The translations under genes and the position numbers were made by a program. Positions 22,808-35,138 of a DNA stretch of 64,000 bases are shown here, piece by piece; within the stretch, counting starts at the first letter, position 1; each line of letters begins with the position of its first letter. Source of the DNA: Chelonoidis abingdonii (Eukaryota > Chordata > Testudines > Testudinidae); NCBI RefSeq assembly GCF_003597395.2, contig NC_133769.1:177224541-177288540 (forward strand), given 5' to 3'. The notes under the pieces were generated by a model that saw nothing but the letters and a program-made list of their open reading frames with translations, was not told the DNA's origin and did no database searches.

Positions 22808-25800
22808 TACTAAATAATGACACCGGTTCACGTCAGAGTATCTCAGTGTGTTTCTTTAAGATGTTCTCTAACAATATCTCTCACTTTTCCCTTATTGCAA
22901 GAGATTTTTCAACTGTTCCTCAGAGACCTCTTCTATTATCCCTGTATAATTAAATGAGAAGCTAAGGATATGGAAAACTTTATATTAAAAAAATCAATCC
23001 CAAAATCATTTCAAGCTTTTCTTCTCTGCTATTTTTGCTGTGTTCCTAATTTGTGATCTATGTCCCACATTTAGGCAACGTTAGGTTAGGTGCTATATCT
23101 GTATCTCAGAAATGATATATGTACTATACTAAGTTGCTATAGTAGGCCTCAAATCTGCAAACATTTAAGCACGCATGACTTCAACAGGACTACTCACATG
23201 GGTAAAGTTAGGCATAGATTTAAAGAGTTTGTGGGATTGAGGTTTTAATAAGTATGTATAAAGCAACATTAGATAATGTTAATTTTATAGTTTTTCTTTT
23301 AACTTCAATAACATATTTTGTTTACCTGAGTAGAGGTCTAATCTATGTGGCATTTTTATAAAATCTTCTGATTATATCTTTCTTTAATATGTTGGAAGAT
23401 TTTGTTCAGTTCCTGCTATCTTTATTTAGGGAATTCCATTTGTTTCTATAAATATTCTCCTCTTAGATGCACAGCAGGAAGTTAGCTAATTCTCCAAATT
23501 TTTTACTAATAAAAAAAATTAATGGATACAACAAGACCTCTTTATTAGTGGTGATTTAGTGAGCTTAGTATATATGAAGTAGAGAGAAGATCAAACCAAA
23601 ATCCTGGATCCACTCAGACTCCTAAACTGTGGAGTTCAGAACGTCATTTAAATATAACCTGTACGGTGACTGGGTCCTATATAGTATAATGAGCCATATC
23701 TGAACCCTGGATCTGAACATCCTCAAAGTTTGGGAAATTCCAAACTGGAATCTAAATTTTGAGATGATGGTTCATTTTTGGTTGTGAATTATGAAGATAG
23801 TGTGCTTCAAATCTGCCTAGGTGAAGTAATATTTTTGCAATATAATCACACTAAGATGATCTGATGATCTAGTACATTGGCTCTTCAGAAAAAAAATCAG
23901 TTTGCTGATTCTCCAGAATCCAGCCTGTGACAATACTAGGCACCATCATTATAGCTTAGAATTTTCAGTAGACGAGATTCTCTTTTGTGAACGTAATGTT
24001 ATAATAATTGGGAATTCTAACTGTTCTGCACTTCTTATAACTAGGTTTTGTGAACAGCCAAAATAACAGTAAAGAGTGTAGCTGACCAATGATGACAGCC
24101 CTAAAAGACCACACTTCAGTTCTCTCTAATTCAAATTGAGCTCTTACTGGTTAGTCAAAAGGTGAAAAAGAAAAAAACCACAAATGTTAATATACTGGAT
24201 GCTTTGTGCTATATAATTTATAATCACTTTACATGACTGGAAAAGTGATCAGCTGAAGCAGACAACAAACTGTAGTTATTGTTTTAAACTTGTACATTAT
24301 TATTCATTAAGCAATAACTGCAGGTTCAGTGCTGTAAAACTGCTATACAGTTAATGAGACATTTCCTGCCTTGTGAATCTTTCAGTCTACTTAATTGAGT
24401 GCATTTAAAACCCCGCTGGAAAGAATAATGTATTTTAATAGTAGAATCCTGTAATGAGAGTGATTACTGTTACTGATGTAAACAGTGTGACAATTTGAAG
24501 TTTGTGGGAGAGTGGGCAAATGTCAATAGGGTCCAATCTTGCTCCTACTGAAGTTAATGGAAGTTTTGTCATTAACTTCAGTGAGAGTAGAATGAGGCTC
24601 TAAGTAAATTATACAAATAATGATCAGTCCAAACACTATAAATGAGTATTTACCCCCTCTATTAGCACTGTTCAATAGTTGCTAAAGGGCAAATTTGTCT
24701 TAGTAACCATGCTCTCTTGTGTTAATAATTCTTTATTGATATTTACTAGATACGGAACTCTGTCACTTAGGCCCTGATGCAAAGCCCATTTCAAACAGTG
24801 AAAATATGTCAATTGACTGAAATGAGTTCTTGATCAGGCTGTAGAGCTAGGGGGTTGCTGTGGGAAAAGGAAGAAATACCCTACCTGAACAGTGGTGGAG
24901 AGAGGACACTAAGCATAACCAGTTGTAGCTCAGGGAGTGACGGAGGCTACTTTATGGTTGCTTTCTGCATGACAGAGCTGAGATCTGGTGAGGAGGAAAT
25001 GCTCTCTGTACTCTCTCGCCCCCCACCTCCCGTTCATGTACCTGAAGTGGGCTGCCATAATTTAGCCCATAATAAGTACTGTACTGCATATAGTAGTACA
25101 TCTAGAAATTCTGTAACTATATCTCCTCAGAAATAATATCCACAAGTTAATTTATGCATTTTAGAAGAAAATCACCCTCAAATAAACAGAACGTACCAAC
25201 CCAAATCAAATGTTTGTATAGTATTTCTTTATCTTGTTCTATTATCTCCTTAAGGTGACACACACCATGATAACCTATGACCTACCCCTCTAAATATTAT
25301 TCCTTACTGGTACAGTAATTTTCCTCTTTGTAGGAGTTTGTTTCTTCTATGTATCTTAAAGGTACGCCCAAAGATTCCAAAAAACACCCTTAGTGCACTG
25401 TGCCCAAAATAACGTGATAGGTTTAAAATCATTTAGCATGATTTTAACGTCAGTTAATGAAGGGTACTGTTACAAATAATGTGAAAATAAAAAATGTTTC
25501 TCCTAGGGGTTCTCTTTATTGGATTCTTGATTCAAGTCCATATTTCTTTGGGATTGCATGGTTTTGAAAACTCCTAAGGCATACACCTGTCATTCATGAG
25601 TAGAACTTAGGACACGATACGTTTTCTACTCCCCCTCCCACAAAAGAGTAAGTTAAGTTTGAACCAGAACCTTTTCATTTAAAGCTACAGATTATTTTAG
25701 GGCTGTTTCTTCTTCTACCTTTTACAGCAATGCTTATCATGGAAGCAAAAGACCACTCTGACTGTGGTGGAACATTTATCCCTGGAATAACTCCAATTAA

Positions 25801-28512
25801 GTTACCATACTACTGCAGGGATGAATGTGGTCCTGAGTTCTTAGCTAAGGCTTCATTCCTGCTCCTGTCAAAGTCAATGTCAAAACCCCCAACTACTTTG
25901 GTAGTACAGAATACGATAGACATTACTACTGTGACTGAAAACCTATAAAACCAGCAAAAATATGGCCTGATTCTGACAGGTGCTTTGCATCTGCAACTCC
26001 TATTGACTTCAGTAGGACTGGCAGGCACTGTGCACCTCTGAAAATCATGTGTGGTTTGCAGAAGCACAAAACTGCTTTGCAAATACTCCAATGCAGCAGG
26101 AAAAAAAGGTCTTAAAAAGGTCTTGTGATGCTGAAAATCTGGACGTGAGACTACAATTACTAATTGGCAATGGAGTATCTTCTAGTAAAGCAACTTTAAT
26201 TTGGTCAAAGATGGCAAAAATTCTGCTTCATCTAATTTTATCTTCAAGATTATTTTTAAAATATGGTATTTCCATTTAGAGAAAATATGTAGAAAACATA
26301 GTTGTTCCCCTCAAAAGGTTAGTTTTGATTTTGACATGGAAGACAGTGGTCTTTCTAGTTGTGTTTGGTACGTTTTTTCAGCATAGCCTCCAATTCTGTG
26401 TATTAGGCTTTAAACGTGTATGAATTCAAAGGGGTTTTTAATTTTGTTTTTGCTGTGAAATTAGGTTGTTCACGATTCAATATGACTGCTCATTATAGTT
26501 TGCTGTTCTAGCATAGCCATAAAATGTATTGACATATGTGTATATATAAATATATATTTGTTGACAGACACTTTAGGCAATATATAAATAGCCATGTCAA
26601 AACATCTAAAGTTGCAGTATAATCAGACTTGAAAAATACTTTACAAGTAAACAATGGCTTCTGCACAGATCGTTATCAATATTCTGAAAGCCAACTCTTT
26701 AGAAAGAGGCCAACTTGTGTTTTGGCATTGCTTCTTTTCTCCTTAGAGATACATTTGACTATTGAGAACTACCTGTATCTAAATCACCTTTCTTCCTATA
26801 CAAGAGTGACCATTGGGTGTTGTACCTTTAAGTTGTGCCATTCAGTGATTCTGAACATTGAAAAATGTGCCTGTGTAATACTGCAAACAGCAAGTGAGAG
26901 CCAACATTTCTGAGAGATAGAACATTTCATAGCTGGCATGGTTATTTTTCTCTTGGGACTGCCTCACCATTTCAAATTACTTTTCTTCATGTAATATGCC
27001 TCCCACACATGTTCCAAATGCATTTTGGTTTCTCTCATGTTATAGCAGTGTTGTGGGAATAACTGAAATAGAAAGTTTAAAATACTGAGCTTCAATCCCA
27101 AGAAAAATATGGGAACCTACCTACTTTACATCAGAGGTGAAGTAGTTCCTATTTACTTGAAGGTGGTATTATTTTCCTTTTTTTAAAATCTACTATTATG
27201 AAGAGATGATGTTCCATGTACATTTTCATGTGCTCGCATGCCTACAAATTAATAGTGTAATAGACTGCTCAGCTCTCAAAACTAGGGCATTTTTAAGGTG
27301 AATTGCATTACACATGCCATCTATTTGCAGAACGAATATGGGGTTTGGCAAAGCTACCTGCTGAGCAACATAATAAGATTTTTGTACAAAGTACAAGTTA
27401 CTGATTATTATTGTATTTTATTTTTCTATAATTTCCTAAGAGGCATTATCAGGTCTTACAGATGGGGTAAGCCTGTTTATTAAGATATTTATTAGCAAAT
27501 AAAAGTTATAGTACTAGTGGTTATTTCTGAGTTCATGCCTTTTGTTTTACCTTAACTTGTGCATATGATATACCGTAAAACTTCTTATATGTGACCAGGC
27601 AAAAAATCAATTGCTTATCACAGAGTGTTGTACAACGTGGATCACATTGCATTCTAATTTTTGGGATGCTCTAGGTGGTCTTTTACAGCAGGAGGGTTCC
27701 TAATCAGAGTGCACTCATATACATGTCATTGTAGATTCTGTGCTCTGATAAATGTCTTCACAAAATGCACATGCAATTGATTATTTTGTTAAAGAACTAT
27801 ATATACTGTGATAACCCCCAGACTGCAGAAGTCACCAGGATCTCGTCCCATATACATAACAGCACTGCCTCCTGCAAAAGAAACACTGTTTATCTGAATC
27901 AGAACATTTTTAAATTTGTTGTTACAGCTCTGTAGTTTCATTCAGTCTCCATAAACTGGGTCTGTGAGCATTGGTCTTCACTGAAAAATGCTACTTGTAA
28001 CTCCTCTTCTGAAATGGCAGTAGAGATTTGACTTTCCAATCGCACATGGCAGCAGGTTTCTAACACATATTAGTTATTGTGTTATTATTCACATAATGCC
28101 ACAGCTATACATTGTACTTTACAACAGGAAAAAAGTGCTAAACAAAATACTTAATCCCAGCCCCTAAAAGTTTAAAATCTAAAAGTGTGAGCAGGCTTTG
28201 TCTTCATAATGCCTTAAATGCAGTACAGAACTTTTCTCTTATAATCAGACTTATTTCACATGCTGGGTAACTTACATGCTGTTGCCAACTCTTGCAGTTT
28301 TGTCACGAGATTCATAATCACTGGTGCTTTTCTTAAAGCCTCAGCTTCTTGAGTCAAGTGATTTTGGGAGAATCTCAGCTTTTATAGAAAGAACGAATTT
28401 TTTAGGCACTACTGCAATACACATACAAAATAACACCACTATCCTTCCATCGCAGTGTCTAGCATAATCAATCTATCTCCTTCTAGAATTCTGCCCACCT
28501 CTGCTCTTTCTA
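22808..28512. other. EPHA6-ARL6 intergenic DNA, unannotated
   Basis: AT-rich. Palindromic-repeat cores lie at about 23145-23245 (GACTTCAACAGGACTACTCA), 24525-24605 and 25960-26050 (TTGACTTCAGTAGGAC). No exon or RNA gene was recognised; frames such as 24855-25136 and 25730-25948 have no family resemblance. Confidence 0.4.
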
Positions 28513-29416
28513 CTATGGTGAATAAACTATGGCTCAAGGGCCACATCTGGCCTATGGGACCCTCCTGCCCAGTCCCTGAGCTCCTGACCTGGGAGGCTAG
28601 CCCCTGGCCCCTCCCCTGCTGTTCCCCCTCCCCACAGCCTCAGCTCACTGTGCCACTGGCTGTGAACTCTTGACAGGCAGTGCAGCTGCAGAGCCGCAGC
28701 CTGACCTAGTACTCTGTGCTGCGGGGTGGGCTGGCTGACTTCAGCCAGCCACCAGTGCTCCAGGCAGTGTGGTAAGGGGGCAGGGAGATGGTGGGGTTGG
28801 ATAGAGGACAGGGGAGTTTGGGGTGGTAGTCAGGGGGCGGGGGTGTGAATAGGGGGCAGGACGGTCAGAGGGCAGGGAACAGGGGGGTTGAATGGGGGCA
28901 GAGGTCCCAGGGGAGCAGTCAGAAAGAAGAGGGGTTGGATGGGGCAGCAGGGGGTACTCAGGAGGGGCAGTCAGGGGATCGGGAGGGAGGCAGGGCTGGC
29001 TCCAGGCACCAGAAAAGGAAGCAGGTGCTTGGGGCGGCCAATGGAAAGGGGCGGCACAACCAGGTCTTCGGTGGCAATTTGGCGGTGGGTCCGTCAGTCC
29101 CTCACGGAGGGAAGAACCTGCTGCCGAATTGCTGCCAAAGAATGAAGCGGCGCGGTAGAGCTGTCGCCGATTGCAGCTTTATCTCTTTTTTTTTTCTCCT
29201 GCTTCACTGCTTGGGGCGGCAAAAAAACTGGAGCCGGCCCTGGAGGGAGGGATGGATGGGGCAGGAGTCTTGAGGGGGGAATATCGGGGGTGGGTCGGAT
29301 GAGGGCGGAGACCAGACCACGCCTGGCTGTTTGGGGAGGCACAGCCTCCACTAACCGGCCCTCCATACAATTTTGGAAGCCCAATGTGGCCCTCAGGCCA
29401 AAAAGTTTGCCCCTGA
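28513..29416 (+). mobile_element. Non-autonomous hAT element, family A (copy 2), interrupted
   Basis: Decayed left end with ATAAACTATGGCTCAAGGGC followed by CCACATCTGGCC, and right end CCAAAAAGTTTGCCCCTG; the body is rich in AGGGGGTTGGATGGGGCAG-type units as in the copy at 34392. No target duplication is readable. It contains a nested family C element. Confidence 0.75.
28991..29242. mobile_element. Family C hAT-like MITE (copy 3), nested in family A
   Basis: CAGGGCTGGCTCCAGG on the left and GGAGCCGGCCCTG on the right, flanked by a perfect 8-bp duplication GAGGGAGG (28983-28990 and 29243-29250). 252 bp. Confidence 0.92.
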
Positions 29417-30350
29417 GATAGGCCCTAAATGGTTTAAGACATTTCATCCACCATTATGTGCTAGTTTGTCTTCTTGGGAACTTGGGTTACCATCACCGCT
29501 TCCCCCAGTGCTCCGCTCTCTGTACTAGGCTCTCTACTGATGAAACAGTTGAACTAAAAGTTCCTCCTCTTATATTCAAAGCCTACTGCTTGCTCCTTCT
29601 CCAACCATAAGTTTCCGTAACAGCTGTGTGTTCCACTGGAACCATGGAAATTTTGACTAGGGAGGTGAAGGTGAGTGTAGGAGAGAACTTTCACAGGTGC
29701 CTGCTTTGGACTTTGGAATTCACTCACATAAAAGATTAAAAATGACCATAACCCTTGCCATGTTCAGAAATAATGCAAAACTTGTATCATTGATTTCCCT
29801 TTCCCTTAGTAATGGCTGAATACTCACACCACATCCATTTTTCCTGCAGGCCAGGAAAGGGGGGGGAGAGGACACCTGCCCTGTTTTTAAATATCTGAAA
29901 TGTGCCAGTATTGCAGCTCTATCAGCCATCTGAGCAGCTAGATTTATATCTTTGTTGAGCCTCAGTTTAGCCTCTCTGTGTGAGCCTGGGTAAATCACAT
30001 AATTGCTCTGGACCTCAATTTCCACAATAATGATAGCTCTAAAGTGGAATATTCAGAGGCAGATTTTGAAACGCCTCCTAGTCAAGAGTTGGTTCAGATC
30101 TGAGTTTTGGGGGGCATTTTGGTGAATGGGAGTGAGGAAGGGATTGGGAAGGGCTGTCTCCAGTTGCATCACTTCTGAAAAAGTCTGGAGACGGGGTTGG
30201 GGAAGTTGGCTTTCCTAGTGCCTGTGTCCAAAGTTGGGCAAGGTGCGGAAGACATAATGGAGCATCCAGACCTCGGGGGGGGGGCAAACCTAAGTTGGGG
30301 GGGAGGAACTGTCCTCCTTTCCGCATGCCTGTCTCTCCTGCAAAAGGTGG
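29417..30350. other. Upstream flank of ARL6 promoter
   Basis: Contains a MIR-type SINE fragment at about 29965-30050. The rest, including the pyrimidine/purine runs near 29857-29870 and 30276-30303, is unannotated. Confidence 0.4.
29965..30050 (+). repeat. MIR-type SINE fragment
   Basis: TGTGAGCCTGGGTAAATCAC then CTCTGGACCTCAATTTCC and an ATAATGATAGCTC segment follow the MIR core order. Confidence 0.65.
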
Positions 30351-30597
30351 ACGATGAGCCTGACACCGGCAACAGCACATGAAGCCCCTAGCCGGGGTCG
30401 CTGCGATCCATTTTGCACTGCGGATTTCCGAACCTACAGGTCCCGCCACTCAGCGGAGGGGGCGGGGCTAGCGCCGAAGGGGGAGGGGTTTACGCACGAA
30501 GGACTGGGGAGGGGCGGGGCTTGGAAGGAGGTGGGGTAACGGCGCTTGTGGGAGGAAGGGCGGGGTCCCGTCAGGACTGCGCGCCGGTGGCGGCGTG

Positions 30598-30611
30598 GTC
30601 ACCTAGGTAAC
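30598..30611. promoter_or_regulatory. ARL6: RFX X-box motif
   Basis: GTCACCTAGGTAAC fits the X-box consensus GYYRCC N0-3 RRYRAC at every position, with a 2-base spacer. RFX factors (DAF-19 in worms) switch on ciliary genes including BBS genes through this site. It lies about 60 bases upstream of the candidate exon 1 donor. The motif is seen; its use in this species is inferred. Confidence 0.75.
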
Positions 30612-30671
30612 AACGCAGGCGGTGATTGTTGGGGCCGGGGCCAGCGAGCGGCGGCGGGTGGGGAGGCCGTG
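30612..30671 (+). other. ARL6: Candidate non-coding exon 1 of ARL6 (5' UTR)
   Basis: GGAGGCCGTG at 30662-30671 is followed by GTGAGTGTGAG, a strong donor that could splice to 38258. The transcription start is unknown, so the left edge given here is only the base after the X-box. Confidence 0.5.
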
Positions 30672-31221
30672 GTGAGTGTGAGGCGCTGAAGGGGTGAAAC
30701 GCAACCGAGCTCCCGGGCCACGGGCGGGGGCAGGAGGCTGCTGGGCGCGGCCCGGGGCGGGGCGGTGTCCCTGTTCCTCCCCCTTTGCCCTGCCGGAGCC
30801 GGGTGCGCGCCGCTTGTTGCGGGGTCGGTGCCCCCGGGTGATGCTAGTTCCCCTTGCGGGCAAGGCGGGAACAGAGGGGTCCTGCCCCGTGCACTGAGCT
30901 GCGCCGGTCCCTGGCGGGGCGGGGCGTTCCCCTCCCCCAGTGCCCCTGCCGCAGGGTCTGGCCTGGCTCAGAGCACGCTCGGGCCCCTGAGCCAGCAGCT
31001 CCTCAGTGATTTGTTTCTGCTCATTAGTCAATGTCTGACCCTTACCCCCTGTCCCCCGCTTATTCACGGCAGGGTGCAGCTCCGCCTTCCTCCCGCCCCC
31101 GCCAGAATGATTAATACCCTGGTATGTTTTTCCTTAGCACGGTGCTACCTGGGCTTCACAGACGCAAGAGATGTTAGTTTATAGACTCAAACTTTAAAGC
31201 CTGGCCGGACATCGTCTAGTC

Positions 31222-31525
31222 CAGGGGTTGGCAACCTTTCAGAAGTGATGTGCCCAGTCTTTATTTATTCACTCTAATTTAAGGTTTCGCGTGCCAGTAA
31301 TACATTTTAACGTTTTTAGAAGGTCTCTTTCCATAAGTCCATAATATATAACTAAACTATTTTTGTATGTAAGGTAAATAAGGTTTTAAAAATGTTTAAG
31401 AAGCTTCCTTTAAAATTAAACTAAAATGCAGAGCCCCCGGACCGGTGGCCAGGCCAGTGAATGTGCCGCTGAAAATCAGCTTGTGTGCTGCCTTCGGCAC
31501 ACATGCCATAGGTTGCCTACCCCTG
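31222..31525 (-). mobile_element. Non-autonomous hAT element, family B (copy 2)
   Basis: Ends CAGGGGTTGGCAACC and GGTTGCCTACCCCTG, flanked by GTCTAGTC and ATCTAGTC (8 bp, one mismatch). Opposite orientation to the copies at 22137 and 37529. 304 bp. Confidence 0.92.
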
Positions 31526-31960
31526 ATCTAGTCTGACCTCTTCTACATTGTAGGCCACAGAATCTAGTCATCCCCTCCTGTAATAAACCCACAACCTCTG
31601 GCTGGGTTACTGAAGGTGTCAAATCATGATTTGCAATCTTCAGGTCAGTGACCACCATTTACACTAGTTTAAACCTGCAGGTGACCCGTGCTGCAGAGGA
31701 AGGAGACTGCTCCCGCCCCCGGACCCCAGCTCTCTGCCAGTCTGACCTGAGGGAAAATTTGTTCCTGACTCCCAATTATAGCAATCAGTTGGACCCTGAG
31801 TATGTGGGCAAGACCCACCAACCAAACACCTGGGAAAAAATTATTTATAGTAACTCAGAGCTCTCCCCATCTAGTGTCCTGTCTCCCGCTGTTGAAGATA
31901 TTTGCTGCTGGCAGTTGCAGATCAGCTGTGTGGCATTGTAGGTAGTCTCATCATACCATA

Positions 31961-32373
31961 CATAGGTGCCAACTCTGTGGGTGCTCTGGGGATGGAGCAC
32001 CCACGGGAAAAAATTAGCGAGTGCTCTGCACCCACTGGCAGCCAAGCTCCCCTCTCCTTGCCTTGCCCCCCCTCAAGCATGCTGTATCCCTGCTCCCCCC
32101 CTTCTTCCCAGCGTTTCCCACCTGCCGCCATACAGTGGCACTTAGGACTTTCTGGGAGGGAGGAGGAAGAGTGGGGATGCCATGCACTCAGGAGAGAAGG
32201 GGCAGGGCAGGAGTGGAGACTTGGGGGAAGGGGACAGGGCTGGGGTGGGAAAAGATAGGATGGGTGGGGACTTTGGGGAAGGGGTGGAATGGGGGTAGGA
32301 TGGTACAGGAGCAGGAAGAGATCAGGGGGCGAGGTTGAGCAGCCACCGGGCAGAAGGGAGGTCAGTGCCTATG
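31961..32373. mobile_element. Non-autonomous hAT element, family D
   Basis: Left end CATAGGTGCCAACTC and right end AGGTCAGTGCCTATG, with a perfect 8-bp duplication ATACCATA at 31953-31960 and 32374-32381. 413 bp, GC-rich, no transposase. Confidence 0.92.
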
Positions 32374-32819
32374 ATACCATACCCTCCCTAAACGTATCAG
32401 GCTCAGTTTTGAAGACAGTTAAGTTTTTTGCCCCCACTACCGCCTTTGGAAGTCCATTTCAGAACCTCACTCCTCAGATGTTTAGAAGCCTTCCTCTAAT
32501 TCCGTATTTAAACTTGGTAATGGCCAGTTTATAGCCATTGGTTCTTAACTAAAATAATTCTTCTCCTGCACTGGTATTTATTTCTCTTTTGTAGTTATAG
32601 AGAGTGATTCTACTTCCCCTCAGCCTTCTTTTGGTTAGGCTAAACAAGCCAAGCTCTTTGAGTTTCTCCTCATAAGATATGTTTTCCATTCCTCTGATCA
32701 TCCTAGTAGCCCTTCTGTTCCAGTCTGAATAATTTTTCTTAAAAATGGGAGACCAGAATTGCATGCAGTATTCGAGATAATACTATACTATTGTACAAGG
32801 TACTGGTGAGACCTTAACA

Positions 32820-32885
32820 AGCAGATGGTGGTATCCTCTTTTTAACAGATGGGAACCTGAGACAGAGATGTTAATATCCAAGGTA
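32820..32885 (-). repeat. MIR-like SINE fragment
   Basis: Complement reads TAACATCTCTGTCTCAGGTT, CCCATCTGTTAAAAAGAGGA, similar to the MIR core. Short and decayed. Confidence 0.45.
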
Positions 32886-34383
32886 TCCACTAATTTGGGG
32901 TGACCAATATGATGTGCTTATGGCCTGTTTTTTTTTTTGGAGTACTTAATATTATATAGCATCTTATCTATTCAAGCAGAGCTCCAGCTAACATCAGTTG
33001 CAGCTGTGTTTGCTCAGAGTTCTGCAAATAGCCCGCTGGATTGTAAGTTGGACACCCTGAAAATGAGGAACACAGAATTAGTGACCGCTTGAAGTTTGGT
33101 TTCAGGAATTTGCCCTGCATTACATAGTAATTCTGGCGATGTAAACTCATTGACATCCATGTGGTTCATCAGCAGTGTTTGGACCTTTAGCTCCACCTGT
33201 GCCACTTGAGCTTTCTGACTGAGAATAACAGAGTTATCATTGTGGGCCAGCCACTAAAGGGAGAGGAGGGACACATTTTGCCTGTGGGTTTCATAGCTCT
33301 TTGCTAATTGCAGAAGAAACTTAAGACTTTGGATCCTGGGTTCTAGTCTAGTTTCTGAGAAGAATATTTTCAAATGGTTGCCGAAAACCTTCTGCCTATG
33401 TTTTCTCTTCACTCTGAAGTCTGATTCCTTCTGTCCCAGACCCTTGCAGCTTATCCTTGTACCAGTCTCCCCACAGCATTTTAAACAATGTTAACATGTT
33501 TGCTGTCACGTGCTAAACATATCTCATTTCCTCAAGTAGACAAGACTCATAATGTGTCACAGTTTTGTGACATTGAACTTTAAAATATCCATCACATTTA
33601 TTTACCTTTCATTTATGGCACTGTCTACCACATGAAGTTAAAAAAAAAAAAAAAAAAAGCTTTAACATTAATCTGTGGGGTTTCCGTGTTCTGAGTTTCC
33701 TCTATGGCATTTATTAAGTTAAATTCATTCTTGTCTGTTGGCCTCTGTTCATTCTAGTTCTGTGGCTGAAATTGAGAGTATCATCCTTGATTTTTTTTTC
33801 TAATGTTGTTTGCTTGTTATGAGTTAGAAGCATTGTTCATATCTTCTAAATGGATTTAAATTTGGTTATAACCCACTTTTTGATTTTGGTGACCCTGATA
33901 AGATATTTGATTAAAACTATATCTTGCATTTATGTACAACTGGGGTATGCTGCTCCTTAGTGTTATCCAGGGCATTGACAATTATTGATTAGTGGAGTAG
34001 GAAGCCAAGAAACAAAGGTGGGAGGGAGGGATCAACAATGTTCTAGCTCCCTTTATAACAGAAGGTGCTATTCACATCTCTTGTAGTTGAGATGCAGAAC
34101 TTCCAGTAAAATTCCTTGTTTTCACACACGAGTTTCTGAAAATGTTCATGTTTAGTTTTTTCCTGAAGATTAACTTAACTCTGTCATTTTTCTGTTTAAC
34201 TAGGGGAAGGGCATGTTGGAGGGTTAAGGGCAGGTGCCTGGGAGTACATTTTTCTGTGTGTGTTCTTTAATAAAATTATAAACTGTTATTTATGGAATGC
34301 TGCTAGAAAAAATGGCCTCAGTTTGAAACTGGGTAAGTATAAAGATCTCATTGAGGATTGTGAACTTCATGCCCACTTGTTTG
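32886..34383. other. ARL6 intron 1, unannotated
   Basis: AT-rich with a poly(A) run at 33641-33658. No exon recognised. Confidence 0.4.
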
Positions 34384-34391
34384 CTTTAGTG

Positions 34392-35130
34392 CAGGGGTGG
34401 GCAAACTACGGCCTGCGGACCACATCTGGCCCACAGGACTGTCCTGCCCAGCCCCTGAGCTCCTGGCCCGGGAGGCTACCCCCCCGCCCCCGGTCCCTCC
34501 CCTGGAGCCTCATCTTGCATGCTCTGCCTCCAGCGCAGTGTTCTGGGTGGTAGGGCTGTTAGCTCCTGCCGCAGTGCAGCTGCAGAGCCCAGCCTGACCC
34601 AGTTTTTGTGCTGTGTGGTGGTGGCAGCATGGCCTGGCTCCAGCCACTGGTGCTCCAGGCAGCGGGATAAGAGGGCAGAGAGCAGGGGGTGTTGGACAGA
34701 AGGCAGGGGAGTTCAGGGTGGTGGTCAGGGGTGAGGATGTGGATGGTGATTGGGGGGAAACAGGATTGAATGGGGACAGGGGTCCTGGGGGGCAGTCAGG
34801 AAGGAGGGGGGTTTGGATGGGGCAGCAGGGGGCAGTCAAGGGACAAGGAGAAGGGGCGATTGGATAGGGCAGGGATCCCAGGGTTGGAATGAGAGGAGGG
34901 GTTGGATGGGGTGCTGGGGGTCAGGGGACAGTCGGGACAGAGGTGTGTGGATGGGGCAGGGGTCCCAGAGGGGCCGTCAGGGAACAGGGGGGTTGGATGG
35001 GGCAGGAGTCCGAGGGGAGGGGGGCAGATACGAGGTAGGGACCAGGCCACAGCCACCTCCTCTAACCAGCCCTCCATACAATTTATGAAACCAGATGCAG
35101 CTCTCAGGCCAAAAAGTTTGCCCACCCCTG
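34392..35130 (+). mobile_element. Non-autonomous hAT element, family A (copy 3)
   Basis: Perfect inverted ends CAGGGGTGGGCAAACT / AGTTTGCCCACCCCTG and a perfect 8-bp duplication CTTTAGTG (34384-34391, 35131-35138). 739 bp, the best-preserved family A copy in the window. The purine-rich interior carries degenerate GGGGTTGGATGGGGCAG units; its open frames are by-products of composition. Confidence 0.95.
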
Positions 35131-35138
35131 CTTTAGTG

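Larger units (their letters stand above)
30350..30960 (+). promoter_or_regulatory. ARL6: CpG-rich promoter of ARL6
   Basis: This is the most strongly CpG-dense stretch of the window, without a TATA box. It holds GC boxes (GGGGGCGGGG at 30458-30467, GGGGCGGGGC at 30511-30520, GGGCGGGG at 30558-30565), an RFX X-box at 30598-30611 and a good splice donor at 30672. The next + strand coding start is ARL6 exon 2, so it is assigned to ARL6. Long open frames on both strands here (for example 30603-31067 minus) are what GC-rich DNA gives by chance. Confidence 0.8.
31190..32810 (-). mobile_element. CR1-type LINE remnant, cut by two hAT elements
   Basis: The minus-strand frame 32549-32764 reads [20 protein letters not shown] then [20 protein letters not shown], the C-terminal end of a CR1-type reverse transcriptase. 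The left part (31530-31952) has the CR1-type 3' region with TCTAGTCTGACCTCTTC. Two hAT elements, at 31222 and 31961, split it. Confidence 0.75.

Noticed and set aside
24855..25136. 93-codon plus frame in the intergenic region
   Set aside because: No recognisable domain, no supporting splice or promoter signals.
30603..31067. 154-codon minus and 139-codon plus frames at the ARL6 promoter; possible divergent gene
   Set aside because: CpG-rich DNA rarely has stops; low-complexity residues, no domain, and no splice structure supporting a divergent gene.
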